Shown: in pieces, positions 15,157-18,914 of the stretch | Numbering within the stretch: position 1 is the first letter of the stretch | Layout: each line of letters starts with the position of its first letter | NCBI GenBank assembly: GCA_023131705.1 | Contig: JAGLZG010000245.1 | Span: 1-18,914, forward strand | DNA length: 18,914 nt | Reading direction: 5' to 3' | From: Nanobdellota archaeon | GTDB taxonomy: Archaea > Nanobdellota > Nanobdellia > Woesearchaeales > B3-WOES | Program-made: the position numbers and the translations under genes | The notes under the pieces: model-generated | Seen by the model: the letters and a program-made list of their open reading frames with translations, nothing else | What the model was told of the DNA's origin: nothing | Database searches by the model: none

Positions 15157-16320
15157 ATGAAAAATCAAAAAAAGAAACTTAAAATCTATATGCACGTTGC
15201 AGAAAATTCTGGGGTTGGATATTTTAGACAATATCTGCCAGCCATGGTTTTGCGTGATTTAGGTTTGGCTGAAGTCAGAATCAATGACTTTAGATGGGGA
15301 AAAGGTGACCACGTTCAACCCACTGATGAGGTGTTCTTTGAAACTTGTAACTGGGCAGACATTATAATCGCTGGGAGATTGGACAGACCAGAATACTATT
15401 CAAGGTGGGGGGCTTTCAAGGAGTTCTTTAATATGCCTATAGTATTGGAAACTGATGATAATATCCATCATGTTCCGACAACAAATCCTGGGTATCAAGG
15501 TTATGGACCGAATTCCGAATCACAGCAATGGAATATCAAGGCAATGACAGATATTTTTGATGCGATGACAGTAACTACAAATGAATTAAAGGACTTTTAT
15601 GGAAAATATCACCCTCGTATTTATGTTTTGCCAAACAGTTTAGATGTTAAAGAATGGGAAAAACATGAGTATCGCAAGAAAAAACACAAGGATATTAGAA
15701 TGGGTTTTGTTTGTTCTGGGGCTCACATGGACGGGTTCGGGATTATCCAAAAACCTGTTTATGATATTCTGAAGAAACACAAGAATGTAACCTTTTATTA
15801 TCCAGATATGTATTGGAGATTGTTTGAAAATGCACCGAAAGAAATAAAAGGGCAGTTGAAAAACATAATGTGGATTAATCTAAAGAGTTGGCCCGCAAAG
15901 TTGCAGAGTTACGGAATAGACATCGGGCTTGCTCCGTTAAGAGATAATATGTTCAACCGAAGCAAATCTAATTTGCGTTATTTGGAATACTCGTTGGCAG
16001 GTATGGCTTCTGTAGTTTCGCCCGTCAAACCTTATCTTTGCGTAAATGACGGAGTTGATGGTATAATAGCAAAAGAACAAGATGACTGGTTTGAAGCGAT
16101 GGACAAATTGATTACGGATGAAAAGTATCGGAAAGAATTGGCAAAGAATAGTTATGACAGAGTTCACAAGGATTTCAATATGTATGAAAATGCAAAGATA
16201 TGGGTTGAAGCTTATCAGGAAATTGTTGACAAGTTTCACTCGTTCTATGGTCCAAAAAAAGAATTCGTAAGTTTAGGAAAAGGTAAGTATTCGCAAGTAA
16301 CTGAAAGTAAAGATAAATAG
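15157..16320 (+). CDS. GT4-like (GT-B) glycosyltransferase
   Basis: Likely transfers a sugar from a nucleotide donor. From ATG 15157 it is 387 residues. The GT-B fold shows in SGVGYFRQYLPA (18-29), an LETDDNIHHVP segment near 101-111, VTTNEL and YVLPNSLD in the hinge. A C-terminal Rossmann half carries DIGLAPLRDNMF (255-266) and the donor-binding YLEYSLAG (275-282) with E277. I chose ATG 15157 over an upstream TTG because it has the AACATT start context found at two other genes and lies 4 nt after the previous stop; the TTG start would overlap the epimerase by over 100 nt. As the last cassette gene it may place the sugar made by the enzymes before it. A promoter for virion genes follows. Confidence 0.88.
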   Translation: MKNQKKKLKIYMHVAENSGVGYFRQYLPAMVLRDLGLAEVRINDFRWGKGDHVQPTDEVFFETCNWADIIIAGRLDRPEYYSRWGAFKEFFNMPIVLETDDNIHHVPTTNPGYQGYGPNSESQQWNIKAMTDIFDAMTVTTNELKDFYGKYHPRIYVLPNSLDVKEWEKHEYRKKKHKDIRMGFVCSGAHMDGFGIIQKPVYDILKKHKNVTFYYPDMYWRLFENAPKEIKGQLKNIMWINLKSWPAKLQSYGIDIGLAPLRDNMFNRSKSNLRYLEYSLAGMASVVSPVKPYLCVNDGVDGIIAKEQDDWFEAMDKLITDEKYRKELAKNSYDRVHKDFNMYENAKIWVEAYQEIVDKFHSFYGPKKEFVSLGKGKYSQVTESKDK

Positions 16321-16349
16321 TTGTATTTAATTAAAATAGTTGTTATAAT
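16321..16349 (+). promoter_or_regulatory. Sigma70-like promoter with extended -10 before neck gene
   Basis: TTGTAT (16321-16326), 17-nt spacer, TATAAT (16344-16349) with TG at 16341-16342, so the full TGTTATAAT 9-mer recurs here. It is the best promoter of the window. Predicted start is near 16356, leaving a leader of about 74 nt before ATG 16430 that carries ATTTGAA and GTTTGAA boxes (16371, 16391). It would restart transcription of virion genes after the sugar cassette. Confidence 0.7.
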
Positions 16350-16429
16350 ATATGTAAATAATAGAGGTTTATTTGAAAATCTTAATACTCGTTTGAAGGG
16401 TTATTACTCAATAATAATTTTTCAATAAT

Positions 16430-17140
16430 ATGAATCTATCTACACTCGGAAGTATTATGGAAGAAGTCGCTACTCGGCTTAATGAAACATATACAGATGA
16501 AGAAACTGCATATCGCACGTGGGTTAATTTGTGCACGAATGACATAGCGGCATCTTTTCCAAATGCTCCCTTTAATTATGTTTCAGCTGACAGAACTCTT
16601 TCAGCAAGTGTAAGACATTACACCAACTTTCCTTCGGATTTTGATAGAATGATAAATGTTACATATCCTGGTGGCGACATCAAGTTGACATATCTGACTA
16701 CTGAAGAATTCAATGCAGTTCAACCTTCAGCTTCTGAAACAGGAACTCCTACAGTTTATACACTTCACGGGGCAACTAATCCAGCAAACACACAAATAGA
16801 ATTTTATCCTGTTCCAAGCACAGACATTACAGTTAATTACGAATATCGTAAACTACCAACTTCTGTTTCAGCATTTTCAGCACAGATGGTTTCAGTTGTT
16901 CCTCCAAAGTATAATGAATTGTATGTATTGTTTGCTCAAAAACAAGGATTGCAACGAAGGGAAGATTATCAAGCGGCAAATACAATTGAAGCACAATACC
17001 AAATAAAGAAACAACAGATGATTTCAGAATTCAGACGAATGACGGAAGAACCGATGAGAATTAAAAGTATTAAAGAATTCACTGCCTCAAATAAGACATA
17101 TGGTGACGAGATTGTCAATATGTTCTGGGGCAATGATTAG
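16430..17140 (+). CDS. Head-tail adaptor/neck-like protein
   Basis: A 236-residue virion protein, probably part of the connector below the portal. The helical N-terminus (LGSIMEEVATRLNETYTDEETAYRTWVN, quoted in parts: residues 6-17 and 22-31) resembles adaptor proteins that start with a helix pair and a W..LN segment. A beta-rich middle (TLSASVRHYTNFPSDFDRMI near 52-71; IEFYPVPSTDITVNYEYR near 121-138) follows, then a charged helical C-terminus. This layout fits the P22 gp4 or T7 gp11-like adaptor class in outline, but I see no decisive motif. It heads the operon controlled by the promoter at 16321 and directly follows the sugar cassette. Confidence 0.6.
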   Translation: MNLSTLGSIMEEVATRLNETYTDEETAYRTWVNLCTNDIAASFPNAPFNYVSADRTLSASVRHYTNFPSDFDRMINVTYPGGDIKLTYLTTEEFNAVQPSASETGTPTVYTLHGATNPANTQIEFYPVPSTDITVNYEYRKLPTSVSAFSAQMVSVVPPKYNELYVLFAQKQGLQRREDYQAANTIEAQYQIKKQQMISEFRRMTEEPMRIKSIKEFTASNKTYGDEIVNMFWGND

Positions 17141-17173
17141 GTCGTAAATTATAAGTTAATAAAATAAAAAATT

Positions 17174-17557
17174 ATGTCAGACCCAAAAAATTACACAAAA
17201 GTTATAAATGCTGATGATGCTTCTCATTTTAGAGTATCGGCAATAAATACAGTAGTTGAAAATCCAGATGCAAATGATTTAAGAGTTTCAGCATTACAAC
17301 CACGATACGATTATCGTTTTGTAAGTGCCGCAAGTTCAACCAATGTAAAAACAGGGGCAGGAACATTGCATACTCTTGTTATTTGTGACGGTGATGCAAA
17401 ATCAATTAAATTATATGATTCAGAAACGCATGGTAATAATCAAATAGGTTATTTAGATGCTCCAGCAGATGGAACATATAAATTTGATTGTAAATTAAGT
17501 GCTGGTTTAACTGTTTCTTGTGAATCAGCTTCAAACATTACAGTTAATTACTTATAA
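17174..17557 (+). CDS. Small virion decoration-like protein with DAxxFRVSA repeats
   Basis: A 127-residue beta-rich protein. Residues 15-41 hold two copies of a short repeat (DASHFRVSAI and DANDLRVSAL) also found six times in the large protein encoded at 18048. Residues 53-127 form a separate beta domain: LHTLVICDGDAKSIKLYDSE (65-84), then KFDCKLSAGLTVSC and a closing NITVNYL. Domains of this kind are common in phage head-fibre, decoration or tail proteins, and I infer a surface role. The ATG follows AAAAATT. It sits 33 nt after the adaptor gene and one base before the next start. Confidence 0.72.
   Translation: MSDPKNYTKVINADDASHFRVSAINTVVENPDANDLRVSALQPRYDYRFVSAASSTNVKTGAGTLHTLVICDGDAKSIKLYDSETHGNNQIGYLDAPADGTYKFDCKLSAGLTVSCESASNITVNYL
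17216..17296 (+). repeat. Two DAxx[FL]RVSA peptide repeats
   Basis: Codons for DASHFRVSAI (17216-17245) and DANDLRVSAL (17267-17296) encode two copies of a decapeptide shared with the protein at 18048. The DNA copies differ at many third positions, so selection is on the peptide. Confidence 0.8.
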
Positions 17558-17558
17558 T

Positions 17559-18032
17559 ATGGAAATAATTGAAAACGACAAAACAATAGATAACGCTCAT
17601 TCTGTATCAGACCTGATGACGGAAGGACAATCTCAAAAAGCAGAGAGTGATATATATAAAGGGGAAACTCCTATTGCTGCTAACGATTCTAAAATAGAAC
17701 CCCCTCTTTCAATATACGAACAAATTAAAGGTGTGCCTTATACGATAATACATTTTGATTTGAATTCGGTTTTATTTAGTGAAAAAGCTATGTTGCACGA
17801 TGGTCAAACGATGAGAATGGCGAGAGCCGTTGATGACTTTGTTTTAAGTGAAATAGAAGAAAAGAACTTAATTGATTCACCGAGTGCTTATGTAGATATT
17901 GTAAATAAATTAAAATCTATGTTAAACATTGACCCTCTTGAAAAGAACAACAGTGTTCTAAAAAAGATATACGCTTTTACTAAAAGGTATCGGGGTATGT
18001 CAGCATATACAAATAAAGATATTACTACTTAA
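17559..18032 (+). CDS. Unknown protein in the virion operon
   Basis: A 157-residue protein I do not recognise. The first 45 residues are polar and acidic. A short hydrophobic segment follows (YTIIHFDLNSVLF, residues 61-73), and the rest is helical (MARAVDDFVLSEIEEKNL; YVDIVNKLKSML). The start is ATG 17559, one base after the upstream stop (TAATATG); an earlier TTG would overlap that gene. No signal peptide or known motif is visible. Its place between two repeat-bearing virion genes suggests a structural or assembly role, perhaps a chaperone-like one, by position only. Confidence 0.7.
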   Translation: MEIIENDKTIDNAHSVSDLMTEGQSQKAESDIYKGETPIAANDSKIEPPLSIYEQIKGVPYTIIHFDLNSVLFSEKAMLHDGQTMRMARAVDDFVLSEIEEKNLIDSPSAYVDIVNKLKSMLNIDPLEKNNSVLKKIYAFTKRYRGMSAYTNKDITT

Positions 18033-18047
18033 TTTTAAGATAAAACT

Positions 18048-18914
18048 ATGCCAAACTATGGAAAAGCAAATGACCCACAAAGAATTTCATACTATGATGC
18101 CCACGAATGGAATTTAGACAAATCAGTATCACCGCAGACTATGGTTAGAGGTGCTATGGGAAAAGATACAGGAGGGACTTGGCGTTATCTTCGTGTATCT
18201 GCAAGTGGGGCAATTTCAAATGATGACGCCGCCAACTTCAGGGTTTCCTCTCTGGGAGTATCTGAAGATGCTGGACAATTTAGAGTTTCTGCCGTTGGTG
18301 GAACTGCTGGTGATAATACTTTTGTTGATGGTGAAGACCAATTAGTTTCGGCTAATCTTGTGGTTTCTGCCAGAAGTGTTAGTCCAACTTCTGCGAATAA
18401 AGGAGTTGTAGTTGCCGCATTATCTCCAGACGCACAATACTTTAGAGTTTCCGCAACTGAAACAAGTCCCGTTACGACAGTGAGTTCTCATTTATTGGGT
18501 GGCTCAATTGATAACACTTCTTTCGAGGCGACACAAGATGACGCTGGACTTTTAAGAGTTTCTGCTATGGGAGTTGATATTGCTGACGTTTCAAATTCAG
18601 ATGCTGGTGATTTCAGAACTTCTGCTATTCAAGGAGATGCCGCTAATTTAAGAATTTCAGCAATAAATACATTGTCTGCAAATGAATCTGTATCTGCAGT
18701 TTTGTTGGGAGGAACCGCAAATGTTGGTTCTGTCAATGTAGAAAAAGCGAAGGGTGAATTATCAACTAACAACTCGTCAACTACTCCGTTGGGGGGTGAT
18801 GCAGTTTTTACAGGAACAGCTGATGAGATAAAAGATTATGCCGCTGTTAATGTTTCAATATGGGCGGACCAAGATTCGGCGGCAGACGGCTTAAGTTTGG
18901 AATGGTCACAGGAT
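18048..18914 (+). CDS. Repeat-bearing virion structural protein (3' end outside window)
   Basis: Open from ATG 18048 to the window end: 289 residues with no stop. The protein is Ser/Ala/Val-rich and beta-like. Six copies of D-A-x-x-[FLY]-R-[VIT]-S-[AS] lie at residues 60, 74, 128, 165, 185 and 197, with a degenerate one (YLRVSASG) near 47. After residue 250 comes a different domain, with ADEIKDYAAVNVSIWADQDS (258-277) and GLSLEWSQD at the edge. This is similar to carbohydrate-binding-like or fibre domains in phage tail and adsorption proteins. The repeats link it to the small protein at 17174. A tail-fibre, head-fibre or adsorption role is likely but unproven. Confidence 0.8.
   Translation, partial: MPNYGKANDPQRISYYDAHEWNLDKSVSPQTMVRGAMGKDTGGTWRYLRVSASGAISNDDAANFRVSSLGVSEDAGQFRVSAVGGTAGDNTFVDGEDQLVSANLVVSARSVSPTSANKGVVVAALSPDAQYFRVSATETSPVTTVSSHLLGGSIDNTSFEATQDDAGLLRVSAMGVDIADVSNSDAGDFRTSAIQGDAANLRISAINTLSANESVSAVLLGGTANVGSVNVEKAKGELSTNNSSTTPLGGDAVFTGTADEIKDYAAVNVSIWADQDSAADGLSLEWSQD
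18225..18662 (+). repeat. Six degenerate DAxxFRVSA peptide repeats
   Basis: Starts of repeat codons are near 18225, 18267, 18429, 18540, 18600 and 18636. Spacing is irregular (14, 54, 37, 20 and 12 residues), so this is not a simple tandem array but a recurrent strand or turn element. Two more copies occur in the gene at 17174. Confidence 0.75.

Noticed and set aside
16401..16422. TTATTA/TAATAA hairpin with TTTTT after the 16321 promoter
   Set aside because: The stem is only six A-T pairs, too weak for a convincing terminator or attenuator.
17520..17558. TTG start extending the unknown virion-operon gene
   Set aside because: It overlaps the end of the previous gene; ATG 17559 follows that stop directly, like other tightly packed genes here.
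17553..17558. TATAAT directly before ATG 17559
   Set aside because: It is formed by the last codon and stop of the previous gene, has no TGn extension, and would put the transcript start inside the coding region.
18151..18345. Short + strand frame near the right end
   Set aside because: It lies within the open frame beginning at 18048, whose repeats and domain features show the true reading frame.

Overview
This window is a piece of an uncultured, AT-rich tailed phage (or prophage). All genes lie on the + strand. The left side is a head-morphogenesis module in the usual order: small terminase, large terminase, portal, a small post-portal protein, an acidic protein, a free-standing HNH endonuclease, a scaffold-like protein and an N4-gp56-type major capsid protein. 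The right side (16430 to the end) resumes with virion genes: a neck/adaptor-like protein, a small head- or tail-decoration-like protein, an unknown protein, and a repeat-bearing structural protein that runs off the window.

Between them, at 7224-16320, lies about 9 kb of carbohydrate genes. It begins with a methionine-aminopeptidase-like enzyme. It continues with an SDR sugar-nucleotide epimerase, a hexapeptide acyltransferase, a DegT-type aminotransferase, a WlbA/WbpB-like sugar dehydrogenase, an unknown protein, a second hexapeptide acyltransferase, a 720-residue GT2 + GT-B + methyltransferase fusion, a WbpI/WlbD-like UDP-sugar 2-epimerase and a GT4-like glycosyltransferase. The dehydrogenase, aminotransferase, acetyltransferase and 2-epimerase match the enzyme set that turns UDP-GlcNAcA into UDP-ManNAc3NAcA-type sugars. 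The UDP-GlcNAc 6-dehydrogenase (WbpA) is not in the window. I infer that the phage makes or remodels a diacetamido-uronic-acid-like sugar nucleotide and transfers it, perhaps methylated, to an unknown acceptor: a virion protein or a host surface glycan.

Expression signals are distinctive. Three intergenic gaps carry the same extended -10, TGTTATAAT, ahead of the portal, acidic-protein and neck genes. A fourth sigma70-like promoter (TTGTAG-N17-TATAAT) precedes a roughly 100-nt leader that ends in a strong intrinsic terminator just before the aminopeptidase gene. The gap after the capsid gene holds hairpins, two of which cannot form together. I see no Shine-Dalgarno sequence before any gene; nearly all ATGs are preceded by T within an A/T-rich stretch. 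TGA acts as a normal stop, since two ATGA overlaps depend on it.

By eye I found no GATC and no GTAC in the window, which suggests selection by restriction systems. Host identity cannot be fixed. SD-less starts fit Bacteroidota or Patescibacteria-like hosts, but the TATAAT-type promoters do not favour Bacteroidota. No tRNA, CRISPR, integrase or insertion sequence is visible.
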